Shown: positions 24,221 through 37,200, counted from the stretch's first letter. The stretch: DNA of 64,000 nt from Cornus controversa (GCA_026545225.1 CM048852.1:58349146-58413145); one strand, 5' to 3'. The notes: a model not told the origin generated them from the letters alone. Made by a program: numbers and translations.

Positions 24221-25252
24221 TGTGCATCGTCAAATACTGGTTATCTTCTCCGGCGAAGCTCACAGACGGAGCAACCCAATTCTGGCCACTACCAACTAAC
24301 ATCACAACACTTCCATCAACCTCCATGCATTACCATCATCACCACGGCAATTGAAACCATCGCAAGCCCCAGTGAAAACCACTATAAGCACCACAAGCCT
24401 CAATTGAAACCACAACAAGCCACCACAAGCCTCTATTGAAACCACAGCAAGCCACTACAAGCCCAAATTGAAACCACTGTAAGCCACCACAAGCCTTAAT
24501 CGAAACCATTGCAAGCCACCACAAACCCCAATCGAAACCACCGCAAGCCACCACAAGCCTTAATCGCCACAAGCCCCCATCGAAACCATTGCAAGCCACC
24601 ACAAGCCCCAATTGAAACCACCACAAGCCTCAATCGTCACAAGCCCTAATCAAAACCACCATAAGCCCCAGTCGAAACCACCAAAAGTCATTTCTATCAA
24701 CCACCGCAAGCCACCACAAGTTCCAATCGAAACCACTGCAAGCCACCACAATCGAAACCATCACAAGCCACCATAAGCCATAATCGCAAGCCACCGCAAG
24801 CCCCAATTGAAACCACCTTAAGCCATCACAAGTCCCAATCAAAACCACCACAAGCCACCACAAACCCCAATCCAGTTCGGCACAGTTTGAAGATCTATAT
24901 ACACTGCAATCCCATGCAACCAACAACCTTGCCATCACCCAAATCTCCTTCAAGCGCCGTCATCACTGAACAACTCTTGGTCTTCTTCCTTAACAACTCT
25001 CTCTCCCTCTGTATTTCTCTCTCTATATATATGTATATATTTCTATATTCAAATTTTTTTAACAAATTTTTATAATCAATTAAATTATACTCCTTTAAAT
25101 ACTTTTATCATCCAATTCATTAATTATTCCTATATTAATTAATTTACTTAATACCTATTTTAATATATTTGTATTGCACAAATAATAATACATACCAAAT
25201 ATATATATTTATAATTTACTTAATATATTTGTATTGCATGAATAGTAATACA

Positions 25253-25283
<31 letters not shown>

Positions 25284-25486
25284 AGTATGGGTAAAATAGT
25301 CTTTTCGAATAACTGGTCTTTTGGAATAAAAAGTAATAAAATATTAGGGGTATATTAGACCTTTCATGCTTGAGGTAACGAAGTTAGAGACGGAAATATC
25401 ACTTGAGATTTCTATGACATGTATAAGCAAAGTTTATCTCCGTGTGAAATAAGTCCAAACCAAAAGAGGTGTCAGTGATATTTACC
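23948..25486. mobile_element. Inner Mutator-like TIR element, 9-bp target duplication
   Basis: The left end GGGTAAATATCACTGACACC and the right end read inward (GGTAAATATCACTGACACCT) form inverted repeats that continue through ACTTATTTCACA(T/C)GGAGA. The 9-bp duplication AAAAAGTAA is perfect (23939-23947 and 25487-25495). The interior (about 24,340-24,870) is a degenerate tandem array of a CAAGCCACCACAAGCC-type unit with GAAACCA spacers. No transposase is present, so it is non-autonomous. Confidence 0.75.
24340..24870. repeat. Degenerate ~30-bp tandem array inside the inner TIR element
   Basis: Units of the kind CCACAAGCCCCAATCGAAAC repeat many times with 15-30 bp spacing. Long open frames on the minus strand (Trp/Gly/Val-rich) are a by-product of the repeat and are not proposed as genes. 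Confidence 0.7.
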
Positions 25487-25632
25487 AAAAAGTAAAGAAG
25501 AAGGGTAATTTTGACATAAATGAGTGTTAGGGTTAGTTAAACCAAACTTCGGGATATTAGAGCAATTTTTGACGCAAGTATTATTTATGAACAACAAACA
25601 AAAACCTGGAAGAGTGTCAGTACATTTTACCC

Positions 25633-26025
25633 TTAATTTTTTTGAAGTGAAAATACTCTAGTTTTTTGAAATATAATTTGAACATAAAAGATGTCAATAC
25701 GAGGACAAATATTCTATTAATACATACGTGCGTGATACATATCATGGCACGTTTATGTAAGTACAGAAACGGAATTTTACAAGTGGGCTGGTATGGTATT
25801 AATAGCCCAAAATCCCTATCCAATACATGTATGAATTTATAGGAAAAGAATTTTTTACGTGGGCTTGAATCGGAAGCCCATAAATAAACAGCCCAAAAAT
25901 CATAATGTTCAGCCCGTAAATCCAAAAAAAGAGACAAGACAGAGACAGCACGCACCATGTGCATTTTAGGAAATGCCAGTGGACTATCTTCGTCTCAGTT
26001 AAAGTCTCCAACACCAATCTAGGGT
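25633..26025. other. Promoter-side spacer of the RING-H2 gene
   Basis: No gene recognised. The part next to 26,025 contains a CT-rich run (26,026-26,040) of the kind often seen near plant transcription starts. Confidence 0.4.
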
Positions 26026-26049
26026 CCTCTCTCTCTCTCCATTGTAGCC

Positions 26050-26085
26050 ATGGGATCTACTATTTCTACTCTCTCTCTCTCTTAA
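26050..26085 (+). promoter_or_regulatory. Short upstream ORF (11 aa) in the probable 5' UTR exon
   Basis: ATG at 26050 reads MGSTISTLSLS and stops at 26083-26085. A good donor (TAAAG|GTACGA) follows at 26,087/26,088, so the uORF would sit in a non-coding first exon joined to the RING-H2 coding exon. Existence of this leader exon is inference from the donor, the CT-rich flank and the distance. Confidence 0.35.
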
Positions 26086-26087
26086 AG

Positions 26088-26226
26088 GTACGACTTGCTG
26101 GTCTGTAATATGTTGTGTTCCCAATAATTTGTTCATCTCATACCACGTCTTTCTCGATTTGGTTTGATATGTATAATATCTATTTATATCTGTTGAATTA
26201 TATCAATTTAGTTAATCGATGTTCAG

Positions 26227-26263
<37 letters not shown>

Positions 26264-27593
26264 GGTGCTAAAATTCTGTTTTTGTTAAATGTTGCATTAG
26301 ATCTTACTTCTACTTGTATAACTAGTTCTAGGGATCATTGACATATTAGATGTTGTAGCATTGTTTTCTGAATTTTGAAATGTCTTTTGCAGCTTTGGAA
26401 ATTTTTTTCAGCAGAGATAGGCCTTTAGTGCTATAAACTGGTGGAGTTAACCCTGAAATGTGACAACCTTATGTTTCTAAATTGCTCTGTTGGTCCATTT
26501 TTATGGGCTGTAAAAAATTTCCCAAGAAAATGAAGTTGTTTTACAATTTTTTCTTGAGGCCAGAGAATGAAACTTAGAAAAGTCTCCTTTCCTTTTGGTT
26601 TCTTAGTGAGTTCAGAGTGCATGGCTTGAATAATTTTTAGTTAATTCGTTTGGGGGCTTTCAAATGCATTATCATCTCTCAGATAATAACTAACTCAATA
26701 TAGGGTTTTATGTTCTTTTCATTTTGTTTGAAGATATAGAATTTATGGGATGGATGGATGTTGTTTTAGTTTCAGACTAAGTAGCACAGACACATACATT
26801 GCAAGGTGATACACCTACACTTCAAATCCTAAAAAAGTTGGATACATACAACGACACGGCCATATATAAAATTAAACATCTATTTATATACATCTATTAT
26901 TAAAACAATTATAAAATTTTAATTAATTTTCTACATAATCTAGAAGGCAAAGCCAAATAAATATGCTAAATAATATTATAGTACATTTTTCTATTCTCTT
27001 ATAGTCGTACTTTGTCATTATGATTTTTTTGGTCTTATATGAAAAAGTGACATTTCATGCTTGACTTGTGGTGACCATGACAATTTTCTTAAAACAATAA
27101 TCAGTTGTACATTAGAAATGTATTCATATTTTTTTCAAGATTGCCTAATGTGACTACTCTTAGAAGTGTTTGTTTTATATAAGTATATAACAGTTGTGTT
27201 GGGGAGTGTGCCAGCCAAGTGTCCATGTTGTGTCAGCGAAGTGTCTAAAATGATGAAATTTATTTTAAAATTATGGACATATTCATAAAGTGTCGGACAC
27301 ATGTCCGAGAGTATTCAGAAGTGTCAGTGCCCGAGACAGATATATCATCTTTGTAGAAGTGTCTATACTTCTTAGGTTTTGGATTCCTTTTAAAATTGAA
27401 GATTTCACTTATTAGGAAAACTCATTAAATTGAGGATCTGATGATAAGATTTCCTTTATATATATATTGTTCTATATAATATATTGATGGGTTTAGTATA
27501 TTTCTCAAATTGTTAGCCATTATGTTTAGGTAGCTGTTAAAGCAAGGAGTTCCGCATATGAGATTTGGGTTTAGAGGTTGAAAGAGAGTAAGG
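26088..27593 (+). other. Probable 5' UTR intron of the RING-H2 gene
   Basis: About 1.5 kb without an open frame of interest between the putative leader exon and the coding exon. It contains an AT tract (26,227-26,262) and GTGTC/GGACAC words (about 27,190-27,330). Possible acceptors lie at 27,573-27,574 and nearby. Confidence 0.35.
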
Positions 27594-28523
27594 ATGTCGA
27601 GTGGCAGAAGCACCCATTGGTGTTACACCTGCAGGCAACCAGTTAGACTTCGAGGACGTAATGCAGTTTGCGCCTATTGTCGTGGAGGATTTGTTCAAGA
27701 TCTTGAGGATATGTTGACAATGAACCGTCCCCTAGATTTTTTTGGACTGGACAATGTTGAAGACTACGAGCAGAGGACTGGATCTTTGGATGCTTTCTCA
27801 ACTTTTGTGAGTCAGCTCATGGCAGGAAGAAACAACAATTTTGATATTAGAGGAAGATCAGATTCAAGAACCAACAATGGTCCTAGGTTGATTTTCAGTG
27901 GCCAAATGCCTTTTAGGACGGCTGATAATGGTGGGTTTGCAGAATTCTTTAACCAAGCTCTTGGGTTTAGGCGAGGAAATGGTGGTGATTATTTTGTGGG
28001 TCCTGGACTGGAAGAATTTATTGAAGAGCTAACTCGTAATGATCGACAGGGCCCTCCCCCAGCACCCAAATCATTAATTGATGCGATGCCAACGATTAAA
28101 ATATTGCAGAAGCATATTCGTTCTGATTCCCACTGCCCTGTTTGTAAAGAAAAATTTGAGTTGGGGTCTCAAGCAAGGAAAATGCCATGTAATCACTTGT
28201 ATCACTCAGATTGTATTGTCCCGTGGCTAGTTCAACATAATTCTTGCCCCGTTTGTCGCCAGGAACTGCCACCACAACAATCTGCTGATGGGCGTGGCAG
28301 TCGAAGCTCAAGGGGTCAAAATAGAAACAACAGCTATAGCAGGAATGCCAGTGGAAGGGAGAACAGCAGTGAGAATCAGGGAAGGCGAAATCCATTGTCT
28401 TTTTTGTGGCCTTTCCGCTCCTCCAATTCCAACTTGCGCCGTAATGAAACAGCTGGAAGCAGCTCGTCTACGACACATGAAGATAGTAGCCGTAGGGATT
28501 ATTCTGCCTGGCCTTTCGAATAG
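27594..28523 (+). CDS. RHC1A: RING-H2 E3 ubiquitin-protein ligase, RHC1A-type
   Basis: Intronless coding region of 309 residues. The N-terminal zinc ribbon has Cys10, Cys13, Cys26 and Cys29 (HWCYTCRQPVRL...AYCRGGF). The RING-H2 domain is complete: Cys181, Cys184, Cys199, His201, His204, Cys207, Cys218 and Cys221, spaced C-x2-C-x14-C-x-H-x2-H-x2-C-x10-C-x2-C. The stretch AMPTIKI lies just before it, as in relatives. The C-terminus is rich in Ser, Arg and Asn and ends in SAWPFE. The family transfers ubiquitin from E2 enzymes to target proteins; specific substrates cannot be read from sequence. Length and architecture fit Arabidopsis RHC1A/RING-zinc-ribbon proteins. Another paralogue of the same clade remains possible. 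Confidence 0.93.
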   Translation: MSSGRSTHWCYTCRQPVRLRGRNAVCAYCRGGFVQDLEDMLTMNRPLDFFGLDNVEDYEQRTGSLDAFSTFVSQLMAGRNNNFDIRGRSDSRTNNGPRLIFSGQMPFRTADNGGFAEFFNQALGFRRGNGGDYFVGPGLEEFIEELTRNDRQGPPPAPKSLIDAMPTIKILQKHIRSDSHCPVCKEKFELGSQARKMPCNHLYHSDCIVPWLVQHNSCPVCRQELPPQQSADGRGSRSSRGQNRNNSYSRNASGRENSSENQGRRNPLSFLWPFRSSNSNLRRNETAGSSSSTTHEDSSRRDYSAWPFE

Positions 28524-30741
28524 TCAGGTTGGCAAGTTTCAGCATGGTTTGTTTTATGTTCTCTTTCTTTGTGACCGCATCTCGGGAACTCCAATTGAAC
28601 GAAGCAAATTCTGATGCGGTAAGTGTTTTGAGATCCTGTAGTCTTCCAGACTGGAATCTGTCTCTCCAAAGTTCTATGAAAGTCTTTGTGGATTAATCTG
28701 TTTATTTTTTCTTTAATGTAAATTACCTGTTCTCTAATTTTCCTGGTCTGTACTTTAGTGCTTTGCCTGCAACTGTGTTTCTTAAGGCTTCAATGCTCAT
28801 GCTCTTGGTCTGGTTTTGCTTTTGTGTCTCTCCTGAAATTATGACCTTTAATACATATGTAAGTTGCATATAAAATTGCAAAGTTAAATGTGACACGTAT
28901 AATTGATCTGGAAACTTGAACATAGGCATGACTAATTTATTAGGATGCCAACCTAATATGCTGTTTTTCCTTGTGCGTGCGCTAGTTTGGGTGTTCAAGG
29001 CATTAGGGACACCCCTTGATTATCTGCTGCTCTGTTTCTTTGTCAATAGATGAGACTGAGTTGGTATCTGTTTTAGCTTCTCTAATTAGGTTTGATGATT
29101 AGTCAAAATAGTCGATATATTCTCCATGGAGTTCAATAGGCTGCATTCGTATGGGCCGTTTTGAAATGACTTATTGTCAATCTTTTCCCAGTATATTGAT
29201 TTTAAACTCTCATTTATCATGTAGTTTCGGGTAACTTGTACTTTGTTCTGCTTTTAATTTAGAGATAGTCGCCGATCCTATCTTCATCAACTTCTTTAGG
29301 GGAAGCATTATGTTCAGCATGTGTCTCTCTCTCCCTGTACACCTTTGCTATCTCCTCTCTTTTCTCTCTATATCTGAAGTCTTTTAATGTGAAACTGAGA
29401 GCCACTCCTTGTTTGTGTTTATCTTGTTTATAGATGTTTTGCAAATCCTAAGCAAATGATTTTTATTTATCTATCTTTAATTAGTCAAATAAGAAATACC
29501 TCTTTCCAGACTTGATTTCAGAGTAGAAGATTACAATATAATTTATCTATAGCCACAGCTCTCTCAACCTCGGTAGGCTAATCCACAACCTCATGTAAAT
29601 TCTGTTGACATTCATCATAGCAATTTTAGCTAGTAAATGGGCAGGTGGAACTTGATATTTCAAAAAAAATCAAGCTGTGTTTGAAGAAAACTCGTACTTT
29701 TGTAAATATAAGTCCTAAACTAATTTGGAATTAGAAAGTTGGTGAAACAAGAGTACAAAATCCATAGTGGCATGCACTGACATATAAGAATTGTACACCT
29801 GTATTGCTTGCATTTATAATGATTCTTGATACACCGAGATATCAATATTAAGCACTGCAGCACTAGACTTCCAACGCAACTGCTCCGGTATAATGAGAAA
29901 ATCAATGACCTGCTGATCTAAGAGTAGAATAATCTAATCAGAGGATGATCAAAGATAAGCAATGGTCAGTTTAGAGTGCAAGGTCTATGCTGACTGATAA
30001 TATTGTCATCAATAGTGATTATTGAGATTTGGAGTTGGTTTCATGTTTTTCGAAGTTAGGGTCTTCCAACATTAGAATTGTAGTGTCAATCTTCCTTGCT
30101 TGCTCATATTTATGCTTCGCTGATACTTCTTGATCCCATGATTGCTTAATTTTGTATTCAAATTTTGAAAGGGAAGAGCCCAGAGAGTTTACTAATCCAT
30201 GACCATGGATCCTTTTACATCCAAATTTTCAATCTCTTTCCACACAGAAATTCGAGAAAGAATTTACTTAAATTAAAAATAGCTACTTTTATATAGGAGA
30301 CAATTTAATTACAATCTCATACAACTAGAGTTATTACCGGTGAGGATTTCATGCGACTCCATTTTATTTGAAATCCATTCATATAATCCTCTGATTCAAA
30401 TTCAAACTAATGTATGTCACTAAAACTTAAAATCTAAATTACTACATATAATGAAGAGTGTGTACTTAAATAATTGAATCTCAATCAATTCATTCAGCCC
30501 TTTGTCCACTCCGCTGTGTGTGTTAGTTATTTTAGTGAGAGAGAGAGAGAGGGCATACTTCTGAAGACAAATTACTGCCATATTTGTTCATTACAATAGG
30601 GTGTAAACTACATACAACAGTAGCAACTAAAACTACTACTAAAATTGAACCAAGGCAATATAGGGAAACATCCGTCCGCTCATCATTGCAAAAATAAATA
30701 CTCCAAACATGGGCTCTTTTGAAAAGCGAAATTGCCCAGAA
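28524..30741. other. Spacer between convergent RHC1A-like and SPT6-like genes
   Basis: The two genes converge here, so this interval contains both 3' UTRs. No further exon, RNA gene or TE terminus is recognised. GA repeats occur at about 30,536-30,550. Confidence 0.5.
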
Positions 30742-31244
30742 TCACCATCCACCATTACCAGCTTGGGGCTGTGAACTTCTCTTGTTACCACCCCAACCAG
30801 AATTTCCAATGTCCGTAGAACCATCACCTGAACCAGCACCACCACTCCCCTGTCCCCCACCACCGCCACTGCTGCCACCACCCCAGCCACCGGCACCGGC
30901 ACCATCGCTTCCCCAACCACCACCGCCGCCACCACTGCTACCCTTGCCCCAACCACTGCCACCACCATCGCTGTTATCACTACCACCAACACTTCCACCG
31001 CCACCCCAACCACCAGGAAATGCTTCCCTTCCTGGAGAATTTTGGACTTTGGCACCGGGAAAGCTGCCCCATCCATCATCACCATCTTTGGCACCCCACT
31101 TCTGAGAACCATAGTCTGAATCATTCCTTTCATTACTGCTATTTCCTCTGCCACTGTTGTATGAGCCTCTGCCACGTCCACGGCCACCATACGGCCTAGG
31201 TGGATGTCCATCCCGACTACCACCATTTCTATAATCGCTTCTTC
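30742..31244 (-). other. GW/WG-rich ARGONAUTE-hook region (last exon of SPT6L)
   Basis: The last exon encodes about 167 residues with six GWG motifs, one KWG and a terminal GGW in a Gly/Ser-rich background; a further SWG lies near the end of exon 16. GW/WG repeats of this kind bind ARGONAUTE proteins in plant SPT6L and in the related SPT5-like/KTF1 (established for those proteins). An RGRGRG patch lies at its start. The proline-rich + strand open frame over the same bases is a shadow. Confidence 0.85.
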
Positions 31245-34200
31245 CTGTAAACCCAAAAACAATAAAGGTCAAATACCACATGTCACCAAACTACTCCAAA
31301 GAACTCTAAATTTAGCATGTGCAGAAAAGCATGCGAGAACAAGTGGGCTCAAAAGCCCTGAATGTATCAAATGCACATGTGATTTCTAACACCACAATAA
31401 AAAGGGGCTAGCCCAGTGCACAAGGCTCCCAAAATTGCGAGGTCATTGGGAGCCTTTCTCACAAAACAATGCAAATTAAAAACAGCCTATAGCTACCAGT
31501 CTACCACAACTACAAATCACCTACAAATCAGTATAGCCCTCCTATTTGAAAATTAAAAACAGCCTATAGCTACCACAACTACCAATCACCTACAAATCAA
31601 AAATAAAAGTGAGTTAAAAACCAATATATAGAGCTTGAAACCACATTTTACCAATGACTAAATGAGAAACTAAACCCATGGATAAGCACTTTGTCAGTCA
31701 CCCAAGTAAATAATATCCAGTCAAAAATAACTCTCTAAGGTATAAATAACAATTAACCTATATTCTTCCAGATAAGGTATTCAGGATGCTACCTTCCTGC
31801 CAGCATTTATTTTAATTTACGTTTTTTTGTCAGTCACAGAAATCATATTATCCAGTCTGTAGTAACTCACTTTAATAAACAATTAACCTACATTCTTCCA
31901 GGTAAGGGATTCAGCCCACCTTCCTGGCGGAATTTAGTTTTAACTATACATTTGGTATCGGCCACTGATCATAAAAATGACCAACCCAAAGCTGAAGTAT
32001 CTCGCACACAACAAAAAAATTAAGCATTTCAAAAATACAATCCATGCAAAAATTAGCATATTTGCTAAAATTCAGTGATAACACATGTTCATAAAACACT
32101 AGGCACATTTCAACGGTGATAAAAATACATATTTACTGGAAACTGCTCTTTAGCGTGTTCGCAATACAGAAGTTTATCTGGATTTAAATATCAAATAACC
32201 TTTAAAAAGGACAAAATGCAATAGCATATTTGCCAAAATTCAGTGATAACAAATGTTCATAAACACTTGGCACATTTCAACGGTGATCAAAATACATATT
32301 TACTGGAAACTGCTCTTTAGCATGTTCGTAATACAGAGGTTTATCTGGATTTAAATATCAAATAACCTTTAAAAAGGGCAAAATGCAACCCCCTCCCCCC
32401 CAACTTTCTCACATTTGCAAATTACCCCTGGATTACAATATTGTAAAACCCTGCAAAATACCCCTGCCATCTTTCTTTCCTTTAGGAAATGGATGAAAAT
32501 AGTCATGTGCACCTCAAATGCTCATAACTTTATCATATTGTGACCAACATAACTTACATAACCTTTTTATGGAACAAATTACCTTTAAGCTAAAACATAT
32601 GGGATCCATTTTTGGGACCCAAATCATGGAAATGAGTTTATTTATTTCAATGGCACATCCTAGGGGCTTGTTTTTTGGACAATCTTGTAATTTCAAAATT
32701 AATTTTTAACTTCATTTTTTCTTTTTTCACATTTTATAAGGGCAGTTCTGTAATTTTATCACGCCGCTAATGCCCAAGTAACGAGAAGGTATCATTTGCA
32801 ATCTTTTATAACTCAAGAGACTTATTTACAAATGCGTGATATTTTTGGGTTTCTGGCAATTTGTAGAGAGACTACAGCTGATACCAGCATCTAGTATGCA
32901 TCCCACATTTCCCAATCAAAATCGTGCAAACTCTAATTATCCTAACCTAAACCATCTCAAATCATGTCACATCTTGAATCAAATCCACAAAATTCAAATA
33001 CTAACCCAAAGTTACTAGATGGAAAACAATTTGTTTTCACATCCAGAAGTGCACCGACGCATAGGACATAGAAATTGATCAGAATTACCTGTTCTAGAAC
33101 CCGGTGTAGAAGTTCTTTCTCGGTCCATAGACTGACCTCTCCAGCTACTGTCATTAGTGGCTGAACCACCCCAGCTGCCAGAAGAGCCCCCAATTGCAGG
33201 GCTCCGCATTGGAACCATAGCAGCAACTGACCGGATTGACGGTGCTGTGTCATGTTGTGGATCATCAATATGTCTCTGGAAATAAGCTACAAGCCGATCA
33301 ATGTCCTCAAACATCCTTTTTCGGAACTTGAATCCTTTGGGGTATAGACCAACATACTCGTGATGTGGATTCGTACTCCGTATATAAGTCAAAATGAATG
33401 TACCAGGATGTTCATGGGATATACCGAAACAATAGACGATCCTCATTGGATACTCTGATTTCTCGATTTTTAGGAGCTCATCAACTTCTGCTTTAGTTCC
33501 TTTTTTGAACTTGCGATAGCTCAACATTGTCTTCAAATGAGCGACTAATGGATCAACATACCTGTCAATTACCTGTGTTAAAAGGCAGTAAATAATGATC
33601 TATCAGTTTCACATTCATATGTGCTAAATCAAATTCAAATAGAATGAAATTAAAGGGCACAATGCTCACCCCCCAAACTACAGTTGCTAGACTAATGAAG
33701 CAGCCATATGTTACCATTCATAATTTGTACATTATAAATAATTCATTAACATGGTTGGTGCTTCTAGATCAATGAAATATACTCCATTCTGCAACCATAA
33801 ACCCCTCTCAACAATAACAAGTATTTATTGCGGACTTCCAGAAGTCATTCAAGATATGCTTAATTGGATGATTTTGACCAATGACATAGTTGTTTAATCA
33901 CTTTCTGAAAGTATGGTCAGGTTGAATGAGGACAGATTCCACTTCATCCTCCTCCTCCTCTTCTTCTTCCTCCTTTTTATTTATTTATTTTATTTTATTT
34001 TATTTTGTGTGTGTTTGAGTCTTCTCTTTGGTGTAAGCAAATGAGAACAGTTTTTTTCATGACCTCTTGAGAAAAATAAGTGACGAAAAAAGTAATCAGG
34101 CCTGAAGATAGTAACATTTTGAGGTGTACATGAAGCGCAGAACTCACCTCAAAACATGATCATCAGGAATCTCTCTTAGAAAAAACATATCCTCCCACCC

Positions 34201-37200
34201 ACCAAGTAAAACACACGGAGTTTATATATATGTATAAACAAACAAACAAAACAAAAATCAAGAAGAAGAAAATTTCATTGTACCTGTCTTAGCTTTCACT
34301 ATAAAGCCTCAGTCTTCTGATATGAGAAAAGGAATCTAGAGGTTTGAAAAGGAACAACTTTTCATTGTGTATTATTAGAAATTGACTATTATTCACGACA
34401 AGTTATAAGTACTGTTGTATTCAAATAGTTTGATCCAAACCGAAAACAACCTCAACATGTTTCGCATTTCTGCAAAACAATGAAAAACCTATAGAAGTCA
34501 TTAGCTATAATCATTCAGAAAATTCATCCAGCACCAGTAACTATAGAAATACATCGCAAATCCACAATTAGAAATGATATCCAATTCCAATGTGTTGAGG
34601 ACCTCCTTGATGCAGTTCAAAACTTCAAATGACCTTTCAAATAATGTGAAGTTTAAATCTAGAACAACCAAGAAAAGAACAAGCCTCCAAAAATAGATGA
34701 TGTAAGTAAGACACAAACCTCATCCAAATCCTCGAACGTGTCCTCTCCTATTTTCAGTGTTTTCCCAATACGAAGCAAGCTTGTGATGTCCTTGTGTTCC
34801 TTTCCACCTTCAACTATGTCTTTGTGCGCATATACCCCATCATAAACTTTGAGAGTTAAAGTCAAATAAGAGGGTCCACGAGAACTAGGACGGACAATAC
34901 TTTCACCAGGATCCTTGTCACATAGGAACTATGCAACACAGAAAAAACAAAGCATCAGGTAAGACATTTGTGAAAAAACAAGAAACCAAATCCTAGAACA
35001 TTCCATCTTAGGGAGGCATTCATATATTTAAAATCCTACATTAAATCCCCCAACCCAAAAGAAATATCATGTCGTAGGCCTAATTATCTAGATCTGAAGT
35101 CTAAATCAAATAAAAACTTAATAGCATTCAATCTTATGATGATGATGATGATGATGAATCTTATGATTTACAATATAAACTAAAATCTTGAAAGTCCACA
35201 TGGCTTAAGTTGAAAACAAGTGTCAATGTCCTGTATGACAGCCGTGCTTTCAATCCAACCTTTGTTTGTTGAGGTCCATGTTGTGTTTTTCTATTAGTGA
35301 AGTTCATTTCAAGTAAAAGATGATTGTATCAGACTTTTTTTTTTTTTGCAGATAATTACAATAGAATTAAGTTTCATTTAATCATTTGACACCCGCACAA
35401 TGATTACAAATATAGAATCTAATATTTATTGAGAATGTACCTCCATTGCTTCATCCGCTGTTATATTCTGAAAGCGAGGATGAACAATCATCCTTGGCTT
35501 GAAATGCTTCTTCGCAAGCTCCTTCTCTTTACGAGCTTTTTCTTGCTCACTCTGTAAACTGCTCCGGTCTTCATAGTAATAGGGATCTGTGTTTTGATTA
35601 CTCTGATAACGATTGTTCCTCATCTCAGTTTCTCTACAAGTTAAAAAGGCCTGGTACCTATTCTTTTGAATCGATTTGATCCTGCAAGTTAAAATATCAC
35701 CTTCATGCAACTTCTCAGTCAAATCAGAGATATCCCGCCAATCATCTGTATAGTCTTCCTTGGTAAGCATACCAGTCAACCCAGACTCAAGCACACAAAT
35801 TGCTCTTTGAGGTTGCACCCTGCGAACCGTTGCTTGCACAATTCTTCCTTCAGCAAGGGTATCCTCTGTCTCACCAGAAATCATATAAAATTCCTCATCC
35901 TGACTAGGTTCTCCATATTGCCTACGCCAATCCTGAAAGCCCTGAATCAACTCCAATCTTATATTGTTGAGTGTTTCTATTTTATTTTCCCTCTTCCTAG
36001 TTATAGCATATTCATGAACCTCAAGAGTTTTTAATAAATTAGGTTTCTCTCTAACGTGTTCTATTGCCATCTCCAGCACGTCGTCGTCATCATTTGCATC
36101 ATCCTGAACATCTGCATTATATAGATCTTTGGCTAATTCCTGTGCAAGACCATAAGATTCTGGATGTATCCTTGTATCATCCAACAAATCAATGAATTGA
36201 CTGCTGCTAGCAGCCAAGCCACTCCGCCGCACACGCAAGAAACCAACTGCATTCACGAACACCTTTTTACCAAGACCATGTGCTGTCAACAAGTCTTTAC
36301 GAGTATAGATTGCTCCAGCTCTTACTAGGGACCTCTGTAGAGATGCTGCCTTTCTTGGTCCAAGCCCAGAAATAAACTGTAGAGGAGCAAACAACCATTC
36401 ATGGCTTGCAGCCAAATTAATGTCAAGACCCACTTGGTTAGTAACATCCACCATAACCTGTTCAACCATCCCGTACTTCTCATCAGGAGTAAGAAAGCTC
36501 TCCAAAGAACTAAGTTTCCAAGATAATATCTCCCTCCCTGGTCCACATAGTGTTGCAACCATAGCCAATGGATTTTGAAGATAACGCCCAAGAGCCGCAG
36601 CCCGCTTAACAATACCTAAAAACACAGGTGAATATAAAAACAACTAAACAATTTTATCAAGCATTCAAAAATCGAGGACAATTCATTTACCTGACTGCCC
36701 AGGCAACTGGTCAGAAGAAATGCGAGAATTCTCATACAGATGAGGGAGAGCTTCATCGCCGTATAAAATGCTCAAACCATCCATTTCATGACCAACGTCT
36801 CTAGGATTGTCCTCCACCATCTTGAAAATGATCTGATAAGGGAAAAAGAAAGAACCAAAAAAAATTATAAAAATAAAATAGAAGCAAAAGAACAGTATGT
36901 AATTTCATCCATGATCAACGAGAACATATGGTTGAAATCTAATAACTGAGCAAACATCTATAATTCGGGGTCTCTGTTTTCAACTAGCATGGCCTGAGAC
37001 TTCATTCTTAAAAGTGCCCCTTCCATAAAATTGCAATCTTAATTTAGATTTTTAATACAAGGGTAAATTCCTCCCATGAGGTTTGCTATTATTACACAAA
37101 ACTCATGTCCAAAAATATACTTTGACATAGTTTTGTATCAGATTTCTCCCCTCCGTCTATTTTACAGGAACTCGGGTATGTATATTGGGTATGGGTATGT

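Larger units (their letters stand above)
23254..25632. mobile_element. Outer Mutator-like TIR element, split by a nested element
   Basis: The left arm begins GGATAAAATGTTCCTGACAC and the right end, read inward from 25632, GGGTAAAATGTACTGACACT. Both arms go on through AATTGCTCT and GGTTTAAC-like words, then a CT-rich tract and ATTGGGGATATAAATTT, so each arm is about 240 bp. The right arm is interrupted by the inner element (23948-25486): its inner half lies at about 23,840-23,947 and its outer half at 25,487-25,632. Flanks TTACTTTTT (23245-23253) and TTAATTTTT (25633-25641) match at 8 of 9, the size expected for Mutator-like elements. Without the insert the element is about 0.83 kb and non-coding. 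Confidence 0.72.

Noticed and set aside
24339-24953. Long Trp/Gly/Val-rich minus-strand open frames
   Set aside because: They follow directly from the ~30-bp tandem array; no domain, no conserved start, and the sequence is inside a non-autonomous element.
30719-31105. Proline-rich + strand open frame of 128 codons
   Set aside because: Shadow of the Gly/Trp-rich last exon of SPT6L on the other strand.
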